64,000 nucleotides of DNA, taken from positions 372,001 to 436,000 of the forward strand of contig JAFEDS010000009.1 of NCBI GenBank assembly GCA_018241505.1. Reading direction: 5' to 3'. The DNA comes from Pseudomonadota bacterium. Lineage in GTDB: Bacteria > Pseudomonadota > Gammaproteobacteria > Steroidobacterales > Steroidobacteraceae. This document shows positions 41,657-50,587 of the stretch, in pieces (positions within the stretch are counted from its first letter, which is position 1; every line of letters begins with the position of its first letter). The notes beneath the pieces were generated by a model. The model did not search any database. It was not told where the DNA came from and saw nothing but the letters and a program-made list of their open reading frames with translations. A program made the position numbers and the translations under genes.

Positions 41657-43199
41657 CGCTAGCTCGTTGCTGGAGTTGTTGTTTGTCGATTTTGCCGATC
41701 GGCAGCAGCGGTAGCGCCGGGTCGATCACTATTCGTTTGGGAATCTTATAATTCGCGAGTCGCTCGCGGCACCACGCGCGGATTTCCTCCGGCGTGACCG
41801 GTGCGCGGGGCACGATGAATGCAACACCCACCTCCTGCCAAACGGGATCGGGAACACTGACAACCGCGGCGATTGCAACCGCGGGGTGGGTTTCGAGCAG
41901 CGCCTCGACTTCGCGCGGATAGACATTGTAGCCGCCCGATTTGAACATCTCTTTCAGTCGACCGACAATTCGATAGCTACCGTCGCCGCGTTTCTGCGCG
42001 AGATCACCCGTGCGGAAGTAGCCATCCGCTGTCATTGCCGCGGCGGTTGCGTCAGGTTGGCGCCAATAGCCCAGGAGCGTGTAACGTGACCGCACCTGTA
42101 CTTCACCAACTTCGCCGCTCCCGACACCATTTCCGTTGGCGTCGACGAGCCGGACGTCGACGCCGGCAAACGGTACGCCCGCAGAGCCGATCAGACATTC
42201 TGACTCCCTCGTCATGGGTGTCGCGGTAATCTGCAGTGTTTCCGTCATGCCATAGGCCGTGGCAAGCGGGGGTCCGAGCTGCAGCAGCCGCTCGATCATG
42301 GCGTCCGGCATTGTTGCGCCTTCCCAGACAATGAGCCGCACCGCCGACAGATCGTAGGACTCAAACTGTGGTAATGCCATCTGCAGCTCGAAGACGGTCG
42401 GAACCGAGCACCACAGCGTGATCTTTTCGCGCTCCATGATGTCGAGAGAGTCCGCGGGAGTGAATTGCTCCAGGAAGACCATGCATCCACCGGCGGCGAT
42501 GCAGGGGATTGTCAGATCGACGACGCAGCCAATGTGGTTGATGGGAAAATAATTGAGAATTCGCAGCGGCTCGACGGGCCACAGGCGGTTTTGTTCGGTC
42601 GCGAAGGCCGCGATGGCTTCGTGATGCAGCAGCGCGCCCTTCGGTTTGCCGGTAGAGCCGGAGGTGTAGACAATCAAGCAGGCATCCTTGCCCCCACAGG
42701 CTTTCCGACGGGTCTGGAGGTAGTCCGTTGTTACGATCTGGCCGCTTTCGAGAAAGCCGGCCATGCTTCTGCATCCGGGCGGGACCGGGTCGCCATCGAA
42801 GACGATGACCTGCTGCAATGACTCAACTGTCTTGCGCAGCTCTGCCAGCTCCTGGGTATACATCCGACTTCCGATCGCTGTCCGCGTTATCAGCAGCTTC
42901 GGCTCAGCGTCGCTGACGACATGTTGCAGTTCTTCCAGTCTATAGCGACTATTCAGGCCTACCCAGATAGCGCCGATCGAGGTGGCAGCCAACAGGGCGA
43001 TGACGTAATCAGGATGCGGCGTCTGCAAAGTAGCAATCCGATCACCTTTGACCACACCGGCAGCGAGCATCGCTCGGGCGAGGTGATCCACTGATGCGCG
43101 CAAATCGCGGTAGCTCATTCGGCTGTCGCTAGCCACCAGCGCATCGGCCAGCGGTGTGCGCTCAGCCCACAGGTCCAGAAAATCGCTGATGCGAATCAT
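41622..43199 (-). CDS. AMP-forming acyl/aryl-CoA ligase
   Basis: About 525 residues from ATG 43199; ATG 43226 would add nine. The motif set is complete: P-loop YTSGSTGKPKGALL, AYGMTETLQIT, GYFRTGDLAQKRGDG, KEMFKSGGYNVYPREVE and the catalytic lysine in LPIGKIDKQQL. It activates a carboxylic acid to a CoA thioester through an acyl-adenylate in the cytoplasm. Divergent from a MaoC hydratase across an operator, it suggests degradation of a released acyl or aroyl group. Chain length and aromatic preference cannot be read. Confidence 0.92.
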   Translation of the reverse strand: MIRISDFLDLWAERTPLADALVASDSRMSYRDLRASVDHLARAMLAAGVVKGDRIATLQTPHPDYVIALLAATSIGAIWVGLNSRYRLEELQHVVSDAEPKLLITRTAIGSRMYTQELAELRKTVESLQQVIVFDGDPVPPGCRSMAGFLESGQIVTTDYLQTRRKACGGKDACLIVYTSGSTGKPKGALLHHEAIAAFATEQNRLWPVEPLRILNYFPINHIGCVVDLTIPCIAAGGCMVFLEQFTPADSLDIMEREKITLWCSVPTVFELQMALPQFESYDLSAVRLIVWEGATMPDAMIERLLQLGPPLATAYGMTETLQITATPMTRESECLIGSAGVPFAGVDVRLVDANGNGVGSGEVGEVQVRSRYTLLGYWRQPDATAAAMTADGYFRTGDLAQKRGDGSYRIVGRLKEMFKSGGYNVYPREVEALLETHPAVAIAAVVSVPDPVWQEVGVAFIVPRAPVTPEEIRAWCRERLANYKIPKRIVIDPALPLLPIGKIDKQQLQQRASVTEASARPDAP

Positions 43200-43276
43200 T
43201 CCGAGTCGGACTCCCAAGCTTGCCATACCGGCGTCAAGGTACAGGGAACCGCTTTCTGAGGCGATTTCCCAGTATA

Positions 43277-43299
43277 ATTGACATTGATATCAATATTTG
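43277..43299. promoter_or_regulatory. AATTGACATTGATATCAATATT operator (TetR-type site 3)
   Basis: The perfect palindrome ATTGATATCAAT is at 43283-43294, again merged with TTGACA (43278-43283). It lies in the divergent promoter between the CoA ligase and MaoC genes and within 1.4 kb of the TetR gene. Confidence 0.65.
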
Positions 43300-43337
43300 C
43301 AATACACTGGCACCTTGTCAATGAGTGAGGCGGGGGC

Positions 43338-43814
43338 ATGAAATTTCGGACCTTTGAAGAGCTGGCGGCACACGTGGATGAAGAGATCGCCGTTTCCGAC
43401 TGGCTGCTGATCACGCAGGCGCGCGTGAATGATTTCGCACGCACCACAGATGATCCGGACTGGATGCACGTGGATGAAGAGCGTGCGAAAAACGGCCCGG
43501 TGGGTCAGACGATTGCGCAAGGGTTTCTGACGCTCGCGCTGCTTCTACCGTTCACGCATCAATGCGGTTACTTGCCGCAGCCAATCGACTATGCGTTCAA
43601 CTACGGGCTGAATCGCGTGCGTTGGCTCACGCCGGTGAAGGTGGGGTCCCGGATTCGTAACCATACGGTTTTGAAGTCGGTTACGCCGCGGGCACCGGGC
43701 GAGTTCCTGGTGACTACCGTCAATACTGTGGAAATTGAAAAGGAGGCACGCCCGGCCATGGTGGCCGAGTGGATTGGCTTGGTGAAGTGTTCAGCGCCGC
43801 CCGGGCGGACCTGA
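43338..43814 (+). CDS. MaoC-family (R)-specific enoyl-CoA hydratase-like protein (NodN type)
   Basis: 158 residues with a single hot-dog fold. FARTTDDPDWMHVDEERAKN holds the D-x5-H hydratase motif, followed by GPVGQTIAQGFLTLALL as in NodN/MaoC dehydratases. ATG 43338 is preceded by GAGGCGGGGG. It should hydrate a 2-enoyl-CoA or a related thioester. It works naturally with the divergent CoA ligase. The last 24 bases overlap the convergent TetR gene. Confidence 0.9.
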   Translation: MKFRTFEELAAHVDEEIAVSDWLLITQARVNDFARTTDDPDWMHVDEERAKNGPVGQTIAQGFLTLALLLPFTHQCGYLPQPIDYAFNYGLNRVRWLTPVKVGSRIRNHTVLKSVTPRAPGEFLVTTVNTVEIEKEARPAMVAEWIGLVKCSAPPGRT

Positions 43815-44600
43815 ACGTACTTTGCCCGGGTCCGGCAGACGGCGTGCCGCACTCATCTGCGCTTCAGTCGGATCCCGCCCGTAGGCGGCCCTGAACCAGA
43901 TGACGCTGATGACTTCAGTCAGGCGGCGCATGTCTGTCACCAGCTTCTTCAGGTGCGGGCTCTGTTGCATGTAAAGCTGCTGGCACAACTGGTCAATCAT
44001 GCCGCCCAACGCATAGGCGAACAGGTTGGCGGAGCCAACCACCAGGTCATTCTTTTCCTGGTGCACCACGAGCGATTTCGCAATTCGCGTGTGCCAGCGA
44101 TGCAGGGTGTCGTTCCAGAAATCGCGAAAGGAGGGTAGTTCGTCCGAGAGCGGCAGCATCGCCCGCATGAGTCCGGCGTTACGCCGCGAGACATCCAGGT
44201 AGTAGAGATTGGAGCGGTAGATTGCGTCGTAAGCGTCACTCGTGTGATGGATGTTGAGATAACGATGCTCGCATTCCGCAAGGTACTCGGTGACCACCGT
44301 TACCGTGATCTGCTGCTTGTCATTGAAGTAGTGGTAAAAGAGTCCGTGCGAGACGTCGGCATTCTTGACGATGTCGGCGATGCGCAGCGTCTGATAGGGA
44401 ATGTGCTCCAGCGCCTTGGCGCATCCGGCCTTCAGCCGCAGGAGTGTTCGCGTTGCCTTGGAGATGTCCTTGGCAGCCGCGGCGTCCATCAGGATCGTCG
44501 CCCAATCAAACGGTTCCTGGCGCGAGGGCTCCAACCCGCGGCTCAAATCCGTCTCCACGGCCGTTTCGCTGGGGGTCGCCTTCTGGACTGGCTTTCTCAC
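43791..44600 (-). CDS. TetR-family transcriptional regulator
   Basis: Up to 269 residues if GTG 44600 is used; the true start may be later, since the helix-turn-helix begins only near residue 52 (TLLRLKAGCAKALEHIPYQT). IADIVKNADVSHGLFYHYFNDKQQ is the TetR recognition segment (G-L-F-Y-H-Y-F). The long C-terminal helical domain binds an inducer, plausibly an acyl-CoA or the free acid activated by the neighbouring ligase. Three palindromic operators with identical flanks at 32490, 36968 and 43277 are its probable targets. The protein is longer than usual for TetR regulators at the N terminus. Confidence 0.88.
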   Translation of the reverse strand: MRKPVQKATPSETAVETDLSRGLEPSRQEPFDWATILMDAAAAKDISKATRTLLRLKAGCAKALEHIPYQTLRIADIVKNADVSHGLFYHYFNDKQQITVTVVTEYLAECEHRYLNIHHTSDAYDAIYRSNLYYLDVSRRNAGLMRAMLPLSDELPSFRDFWNDTLHRWHTRIAKSLVVHQEKNDLVVGSANLFAYALGGMIDQLCQQLYMQQSPHLKKLVTDMRRLTEVISVIWFRAAYGRDPTEAQMSAARRLPDPGKVRSGPPGRR

Positions 44601-44646
44601 GATTCACGGGTCCCTTGCGCCAAGAACAACGCGGCAAGGCCATAGT

Positions 44647-44688
44647 ACCACGAACGCGATTAGCTGCGTTCATGGTGTGGATTAGGAA
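44647..44688. promoter_or_regulatory. Inverted repeat and GTGGATTAG element upstream of the tricorn-like operon
   Basis: ACCACGAACGC (44647-44657) and GCGTTCATGGT (44666-44676) form 11-base arms with one mismatch and an 8-base spacer. The right arm runs into TTCATGGTGTGGATTAGGAA (44669-44688), which resembles elements at 57082 and 53409. It lies 81-122 bases before ATG 44769 in an otherwise featureless 168-base gap. Confidence 0.45.
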
Positions 44689-44768
44689 TCCTCACGTGAA
44701 ACAGTCAACACAACACCCTAGAGTCGTCGCGGAACGGAGGCTATGTCGCCTAAATCATTTCAGGGTGA

Positions 44769-47700
44769 ATGCGCGTGCACAGAGGGGTAGCGGCGCGGGT
44801 GACCGCGGGCAGTGTGTGGATGGTAGCGTGGTGCCTGGTCGGGCTCGGCATCTCGCAGGTCGCGCGGGGCGCAGCGGAGCAAGTTGGCTTCCGATCCTAT
44901 CCGGACTTGGAAGCCGGACGCATCGTCTTCCTCTATCAGAACGATCTCTGGGTCGTTTCGTCGTCCGGTGGCGTCGCACGAAGACTGACTGCCGACGGTC
45001 ACCCGAAGACCGATGTAAGACTCTCGCGTGATGGGAGTAGAGCCGCGTACACCATGACCGTCGAGGGCAACCCCGACGTGTACATCGTAGGCGTAGACAC
45101 GGGGGCCGCGCTGCGACTCACGCACCATCCATCGTTCGATCGTGCCCTCGGTTGGTATCCAGACAACAGCGCCTTGTTGATTGCAAGCCGGATGGCTAGT
45201 CCGCACCTCGGCGTGAACCAACTGTTTCGTGTGCCGGCGGACGGGGGTCTGCCGGAGCCCATCCCACTTGCTTACGGAGAAACGGCGGCTTTCTCGCCTG
45301 ACGGCCATCAGCTCATCTACACATCCTATCGGGATTTTCAGGATGAGTCCTGGAAGCGCTATCGCGGCGGACGCGCCCCGCACCTGCGGTTGTTCGACAT
45401 CGGCACAGGCACGTCGAGATTGTTGACCGAGGGCGAGTTCTCGGACACGAGCCCCGTATGGATAGGCGATACCGTGTACTTTCTGTCGGAACGAGGCCCG
45501 GAGCATCGAAGCAATCTCTGGTCGCTGTCGATGCCGGATGGGGCGCTGGAACAGCTCACTCATTACGATGATTTCGACGTTCGCCATCCTGCCGGATCCA
45601 GTGACGGCCTCGTTTTCGAGCATGGCGGCCAACTGGGACTGTTCGATCCGCGTTCCCACCGAGTCCGGGAGTTGAGTATCGAGACGCCCACGCAGTTGTG
45701 GGGCGGGGCATTGCGGCGAGAATCCGTTGCCGCGGAGCGGGAATCGGCGCTCTGGGTCCCGAAGAGCGAACAGACGCTCATTGCGGCTCATGGCGAGTTG
45801 TTTCTGGTCGGAGCGGGTGGCGCACCGGCTGTGAATGTGACCCGGAGCTGTGACGCAGCCGAACGTTACCCTGGCGTCAGCGACGATGGCCGGCGGTTGG
45901 CATATTTCTCGGACGCCACCGGCGAGTACCAGTTGTATGTTCGCGACTTGCCGGCTGGCACTGCGATGCAGATCACCCACTTTGCGAGTGGTCTGCGTTT
46001 CCAGCCCCAATGGTCACCCGACAGCCGGCACTTGGCCTTCATCGACAGCGCGCATGACATCTCGATTGTCGACACGCGTACGTCGAAGGTCGCCGTTGTC
46101 GATCATGACCTGACCCGCGATCCAGATGGCCTGCGAAGATTCCGAGTCTCGTGGTCACCCGATGGGCGTTGGCTGGCCTACTCGCGCGTGGTCGATACGG
46201 GCAACTCCGCTGTGTTTTTGTACGACACACAATCGGGGCAGCGGACCCAGGTCACTTCCGGGGAAATCAATGAACAGGAGCCGGTATTCGACGCGGCCGG
46301 CCGCACGTTGTTCTTCTTTGCCGCTCAGGCTCTCAAACCTACGTTCGGCGACATAGATTCGACGTGGACGTTCGCGGAGTCGATGCGGATTGTAGGGTTA
46401 TCGCTCAATTCCGGCGCCCCGGCGCAATATGAGCTTCCGGTCCCCCGCGGCGTCCTGGCGGAGCTGCGGGCTCTGCCCGGTAGATTGGTCTATCGGCGAA
46501 TAGCTGACGCGGTCGAGGGCCAGGGTGTTGGTGTAGTAGAGACTCTGGATCTGGTCAGCGGACTCGTGCGGCCGCTCGTGCAACAGGCAGATGAGTTGCT
46601 CGATGCAGATGCGACCCGAGGCGTACTGGTGGCGCGTCAGGGAGGAGGTCTCGTTGCGCGCTCCTACGCCGCGGATGCGCAGGAGCAGGACCTGGCCACG
46701 AGTCACTTGTTCTTGACTAGAGACCGCCCAGTGGAGAATGAGCAGCAATTGCGGGATGCATGGCGTTACGCGCGCGATTTCTTCTACGATAGCAACATCC
46801 ACGGGGTCGACTGGCCCGCAATTCTCAGGCGCTATCTACCCCTTGCCCGCCGAGCTCAAACGGATGAGGACATGAGCTTTGTGTTGCGGGAGGTAGCGGG
46901 AGAGTTGGGCGCCGGACATACATGGGCATACTCCGGGCATGGTCATCCACCGGGATGGTCGGATGCCTGTGTGGGTCTTCTCGGAGTGGATTTCACGGTA
47001 ACCGGGGGTGCTTACCGAATCGGTCGCATTTACGACGGCGGTGCCCTGCAGCCGCAGTTACGCTCGCCTTTGAGCGACCCTGCGTTGGGAATTCACGCCG
47101 GCACCTTCGTTCTCGCTGTGAATGGTCAACCGCTCAGCGTAACGCGCGATCCCTGGGCCGCTTTTGAAGGTGAATGTGACAGCCTGGTCGAGTTGACCCT
47201 CAACGATGTTCCAAAGCTCGAGGGTGCCCATACGGTGAGTGTACGCACGCTTCGAAGCGAGACAAAATTGCGGGAAGCTGATTGGGTGCGCGTCAACCGG
47301 GAGCGGGTACACGAAATCAGCGGCGGCCAACTTGGCTACATCTATGTACCCGACACGTCGACGAACGGTATAACTGAGCTTGTGCGCCAATACCGGGCCG
47401 AGTTCCGTAAACCAGGCCTCGTCATTGACGAACGTTTCAATCGCGGAGGTGCTTTCGGCGACCGGCTCGTTGAGCTGTTGAACCGGCCGCAACTCGCCTT
47501 CTTCGCCACGCGCGATGCTCGAAGCGTGCCGCTACCCGAGCTGGCGAATGCAGGTCCCAAAGCGTTGCTCATCAATGGCTGGAGTTACTCGGGCGGCGAT
47601 GGTTTCCCGTTCCTTTTTCACGCCGCGCGGGCTGGAACGATAGTTGGGACCCAGACTGCCGGGGGATTCATCGGGCCCGGAGATCCCCTGCAACTCACCA

Positions 47701-47939
47701 GCGGGGGCGTGATTTCGGTGCCGGTACAACGCGCGTTCAGTGTTGATGGACACTGGGCCGGGGCCGGTCGCGGTATGCGCCCGGATATCGAGGTTGATGA
47801 TGATCCGGCGGACATGGCCCGGGGACGGGATCACCAACTAGAACAAGCAGTGAAGGTTCTTCTCGCGCGGCTGACAGCACATCCGGTGACTGGGATTCCC
47901 CTGCCGCCTCCCGTGGAGAGCATGGAGAAGAGCCGATGA
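44769..47939 (+). CDS. Secreted tricorn-like S41 serine protease
   Basis: 1056 residues. A signal sequence ends near residue 35 (VARGAA). Two six/seven-bladed propeller regions follow (LEAGRIVFLYQNDLWVVSSSGG; FQPQWSPDSRHLAFIDSAHD; SWSPDGRWLAYSRV). A PDZ-like module surrounds GVDFTVTGGAYRIGRIYDGGAL, and the C-terminal catalytic domain contains ELGAGHTWAY, VIDERFNRGG and LINGWSYSGGDGFPF. In archaeal tricorn the dyad region is Ser-His and the nucleophile motif Ser-Asp; here the former reads Gly-His and the latter Ser-Gly, so the active-site details differ. It starts an operon with the prolidase-like gene (ATGA overlap), consistent with complete periplasmic peptide breakdown. Confidence 0.87.
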   Translation: MRVHRGVAARVTAGSVWMVAWCLVGLGISQVARGAAEQVGFRSYPDLEAGRIVFLYQNDLWVVSSSGGVARRLTADGHPKTDVRLSRDGSRAAYTMTVEGNPDVYIVGVDTGAALRLTHHPSFDRALGWYPDNSALLIASRMASPHLGVNQLFRVPADGGLPEPIPLAYGETAAFSPDGHQLIYTSYRDFQDESWKRYRGGRAPHLRLFDIGTGTSRLLTEGEFSDTSPVWIGDTVYFLSERGPEHRSNLWSLSMPDGALEQLTHYDDFDVRHPAGSSDGLVFEHGGQLGLFDPRSHRVRELSIETPTQLWGGALRRESVAAERESALWVPKSEQTLIAAHGELFLVGAGGAPAVNVTRSCDAAERYPGVSDDGRRLAYFSDATGEYQLYVRDLPAGTAMQITHFASGLRFQPQWSPDSRHLAFIDSAHDISIVDTRTSKVAVVDHDLTRDPDGLRRFRVSWSPDGRWLAYSRVVDTGNSAVFLYDTQSGQRTQVTSGEINEQEPVFDAAGRTLFFFAAQALKPTFGDIDSTWTFAESMRIVGLSLNSGAPAQYELPVPRGVLAELRALPGRLVYRRIADAVEGQGVGVVETLDLVSGLVRPLVQQADELLDADATRGVLVARQGGGLVARSYAADAQEQDLATSHLFLTRDRPVENEQQLRDAWRYARDFFYDSNIHGVDWPAILRRYLPLARRAQTDEDMSFVLREVAGELGAGHTWAYSGHGHPPGWSDACVGLLGVDFTVTGGAYRIGRIYDGGALQPQLRSPLSDPALGIHAGTFVLAVNGQPLSVTRDPWAAFEGECDSLVELTLNDVPKLEGAHTVSVRTLRSETKLREADWVRVNRERVHEISGGQLGYIYVPDTSTNGITELVRQYRAEFRKPGLVIDERFNRGGAFGDRLVELLNRPQLAFFATRDARSVPLPELANAGPKALLINGWSYSGGDGFPFLFHAARAGTIVGTQTAGGFIGPGDPLQLTSGGVISVPVQRAFSVDGHWAGAGRGMRPDIEVDDDPADMARGRDHQLEQAVKVLLARLTAHPVTGIPLPPPVESMEKSR

Positions 47940-49261
47940 GCATCAGCCGCAACCTGCGACTGCTCACCTGCGCAGCGCTCCTGGCCCAGTGCTTTGGTGT
48001 AAAGGCCGCGGTAGCCCCACGGACCGCGCAGCCGAGTGACACGTCGTTGATCGTTATTCACGCGGGCACTCTGATTGCCATCCCGGGTCACTTACCCATG
48101 CGGCAGGCGTCCATTGTCGTGCGCGGAGGTCGTATTGAGTCGGTTCGGGAGGGGTACGCCCAGATCGCGGGGGCGCGAGTCATCGATCTGAAGCAAAAGA
48201 CTGTGCTGCCAGGGCTCATTGATTGCCATGTGCATCTGACAACGCCAACTCTTCGCAAGGATGCTGAGCATGATCCGGCGAAGCTGAGTGCGGCTGACTA
48301 CGCGCTGGCGGGAGTCGTACACTCGAGGCAGACGCTCGATGCGGGCTTCACAACAGTCCGTGACGTAGGCGCGGACACCGAGGCCATTTTCGCTCTACGC
48401 AATGCAATTCAACAGGGTCAGGTTGTAGGTCCGCGCATTTTCGCTGCGGGTCGCCTCATTGCCGCAACCGGGGGACATGGTGATGTGCGCGGCTATCCCG
48501 ACGCGATTCGCGACGAGTTGGTGGGTGCGTCGACTTGTGACGGCCCATTCGATTGCCGCCGGGCGGTTCGTCTGCAGGTCGCACACGGAGCCGACGTGAT
48601 CAAGATCGCCACGACAGGTGGGGGTGGCGATTCTGGCGGCAATGAGGACGCACCCGCCGAAATGGAGGCGGACGAAGTGCGAGCGATTGTTGAAGTCGCG
48701 CACTCACTGGGCCGGAAAGTGGCCGCGCATGCCCACGGAGTTGCCGGCATTCTGCTTGCCTTGCGATCCGGAGTCGACTCAATTGAGCATGGTAGCTTTA
48801 TCAACAGCGAAGCCATCTCATTGTTGCGCTCACAGGACGCAACTCTCGTTCCGACATTGTCAGTACTGGATCGAGTGGCCAAGGAGTTGCCGGATGCCGA
48901 TCCCAAGGACCAGCCGCGAATGCGCGCATTCCTGAGTGAAATGCCTGGCAACATTGGCGCGGCGCATCGGGCCGGTGTGCGAATTGCGTTTGGAACGGAT
49001 GCCGGAGTCATCGAGCATGGAACCAATGCCGGGGAGTTCGGCTGGTACGTCCGCATCGGCATGACCCCTGTAGCCGCGCTTCAGACTGCTACGGTGAACG
49101 CCGCGCACTTGCTCGGCCAGGACAAGGACATTGGGACGCTCGAAGCAGGGAAGCTCGCCGATGTCATTGCCACCGACGGCGATCCGCTCAACAACGTCGC
49201 TGCTCTCGGGAAGATTGTCTTTGTCATGAAGCAGGGCACTGTCTATCGAAGTGCTCCTTAG
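47936..49261 (+). CDS. Secreted prolidase-like amidohydrolase (metal-dependent Xaa-Pro/acyl dipeptidase type)
   Basis: 441 residues with a signal peptide ending near residue 25 (VKAA). The binuclear amidohydrolase site is complete: HVH in LPGLIDCHVHLTTP, the bridging lysine in ADVIKIATTGGGGD, histidines in VAAHAHG and DSIEHGSF, and the aspartate in IAFGTDAGVIEHG. The closest type is the Xaa-Pro dipeptidase-like amidohydrolases that act on N-acyl or carboxy-terminal Pro/Arg dipeptides. ATG 47936 overlaps the tricorn stop, so it probably finishes peptides made by that protease. Confidence 0.9.
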   Translation: MSISRNLRLLTCAALLAQCFGVKAAVAPRTAQPSDTSLIVIHAGTLIAIPGHLPMRQASIVVRGGRIESVREGYAQIAGARVIDLKQKTVLPGLIDCHVHLTTPTLRKDAEHDPAKLSAADYALAGVVHSRQTLDAGFTTVRDVGADTEAIFALRNAIQQGQVVGPRIFAAGRLIAATGGHGDVRGYPDAIRDELVGASTCDGPFDCRRAVRLQVAHGADVIKIATTGGGGDSGGNEDAPAEMEADEVRAIVEVAHSLGRKVAAHAHGVAGILLALRSGVDSIEHGSFINSEAISLLRSQDATLVPTLSVLDRVAKELPDADPKDQPRMRAFLSEMPGNIGAAHRAGVRIAFGTDAGVIEHGTNAGEFGWYVRIGMTPVAALQTATVNAAHLLGQDKDIGTLEAGKLADVIATDGDPLNNVAALGKIVFVMKQGTVYRSAP

Positions 49262-49277
49262 AAAACGAGGTAGTCCG

Positions 49278-49688
49278 ATGCCGAAGCTGGCGCATGTTTG
49301 TATCGAGTCCGCTGACCTGGAAGCGACCGCGCGCTTCTACGCGTGTCTGGGACTTCGGCAGCGGTTCGAGTTCCGCAATCCGGCCGGGTTGCTGATTGGA
49401 TACTATCTGCAGTTTGACAATCTCACATTCCTGGAAGTAGTGCGTGTGCGTCACGTCAGGAGTGAAGGCGGGTTTCGCCATTTCGCCATCGAGACGGATA
49501 ACCTCGACGATCTTCGTAACAAGCTGCTGCAGGCCGGCTATGCGCCCGAACCGAAGTGTTTGGGCGAGGACAACACGTGGCTGGTGAAGTGCCACGACCC
49601 GAGCGGGGTGATGATCGAGCTGCAGCAATATGGCTGCAAAAGCATGCAGCTCGAAGGGGGCGTGTGCGTCGTCGACTACACGCCGTGA
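49278..49688 (+). CDS. VOC-family (glyoxalase I-like) protein
   Basis: 136 residues from ATG 49278 with GAGG seven bases before. KLAHVCIESADLEATARFYA, FRHFAIETDNLDDLRNKL and DPSGVMIELQQY form a single glyoxalase-like module; H in LAHVC, H in FRHFA and E in MIELQ are plausible metal ligands. It follows the amidohydrolase by 16 bases and may be translated from the same mRNA. It converges on the SDR gene with a 13-base overlap. Substrate unknown. Confidence 0.84.
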   Translation: MPKLAHVCIESADLEATARFYACLGLRQRFEFRNPAGLLIGYYLQFDNLTFLEVVRVRHVRSEGGFRHFAIETDNLDDLRNKLLQAGYAPEPKCLGEDNTWLVKCHDPSGVMIELQQYGCKSMQLEGGVCVVDYTP

Positions 49689-50518
49689 GGATCCGTCGCT
49701 TGCCCATCAATCCACCAGGCTAGACCGGATGCGTTGCGTATCAGTGTTTCGCGATCGGACTGGGGCTCGAGCTTCAAGACATCGAAGACCATCCGGGCGG
49801 TATCGTCGAGCGGGTATCGCAACGGTCCCTGTGGGGTATCCAACGCTGTGACAATGTCTGCAGCGGCCTTTCTCGAATCTCCAGAGCCTCCTTCAGTGCG
49901 CGTGAGTGCGCCCTGGATCAGCCCCTCGTACGGCCCGTCTGCATTCGCCGGTCGCCATGCTTTGCGCATGAGGTTCGTCGCATAGCCACCCGGATTGAAG
50001 ATGGACACTTTGATGTTCCAACGTCGCACCTCGTACGACAGGCTCTCCGCAAAGGCCTCCAGGGCGAACTTGCTGGCCGCATAGACGCCATCCGCGGGCA
50101 ATCCGACGAGCCCGGACAGGGAGGAAACCATCACGATCTGGCCGCGTTGTCCGCGTCGCATCATTGGCAGGAATGCCCGTGTCAGCTCGACAGCACCGAA
50201 GAAGTTGACGTCGAAGACATTCCGGACGATCTCAGGCGGTACCGTCTCCCACGGCCCGACAGCGTTAATCCCTGCATTGTTGATCAATACATCGAGGTGG
50301 CCGCATTCCGATTCTATGGTTTGCAATGCAGACTGAATCTGCTCCGTGCGCGTCACATCCAGTTGCAGCGGGCGGACGTTGGCCGGCAGGCGCGTTGCGT
50401 CCCCCAGGTTACGTAATCCCGCATACACGCGGACGTTCTGGTGTGCGAGTCGCTCGACGAGGGCCAGACCGAGGCCACTCGAGCATCCGGAGACAAGAAT
50501 CGACCGTTGATTTGTCAT
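49676..50518 (-). CDS. Classical SDR oxidoreductase
   Basis: 280 residues. SGCSSGLGLALVERL is the cofactor glycine motif, INNAGIN the structural motif, SSLSG the serine site and YAASK the catalytic YxxxK. The fold and the PGGYATN segment after it suggest the retinol/17-beta-hydroxysteroid dehydrogenase-like branch that oxidises or reduces secondary alcohols. It is divergent from the GcvA-like LysR gene, with AT-rich putative operators between. Confidence 0.9.
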   Translation of the reverse strand: MTNQRSILVSGCSSGLGLALVERLAHQNVRVYAGLRNLGDATRLPANVRPLQLDVTRTEQIQSALQTIESECGHLDVLINNAGINAVGPWETVPPEIVRNVFDVNFFGAVELTRAFLPMMRRGQRGQIVMVSSLSGLVGLPADGVYAASKFALEAFAESLSYEVRRWNIKVSIFNPGGYATNLMRKAWRPANADGPYEGLIQGALTRTEGGSGDSRKAAADIVTALDTPQGPLRYPLDDTARMVFDVLKLEPQSDRETLIRNASGLAWWIDGQATDPHGV

Positions 50519-50520
50519 GA

Positions 50521-50579
50521 GCTTTATTTATGACTCCAATAAGAATAAATATCTCAGCCGCGCAGCGACGATGTACATC
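50521..50579. promoter_or_regulatory. AT-rich divergent promoter with inverted repeats (SDR / LysR)
   Basis: TTATT (50524-50528) and AATAA (50538-50542) are nine bases apart, a second AATAAA follows, and GATGTACATC (50570-50579) is a perfect palindrome 8 bases from the LysR start. AGAATAAAT here is repeated in the palindrome at 53455-53475. Likely binding sites of the LysR protein. Confidence 0.4.
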
Positions 50580-50587
50580 ATTATCGG

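Noticed and set aside
42851-42862. GTATAC inside the CoA-ligase gene and at about 53223 in an SDR gene as further GntR operators
   Set aside because: They are in coding DNA without the ATTG/ATAT flanks of the intergenic copies and are expected by chance.
44760-46010. 416-codon minus-strand frame inside the tricorn-like gene
   Set aside because: Composition and lack of motifs mark it as antisense noise; the sense strand has propeller repeats throughout.
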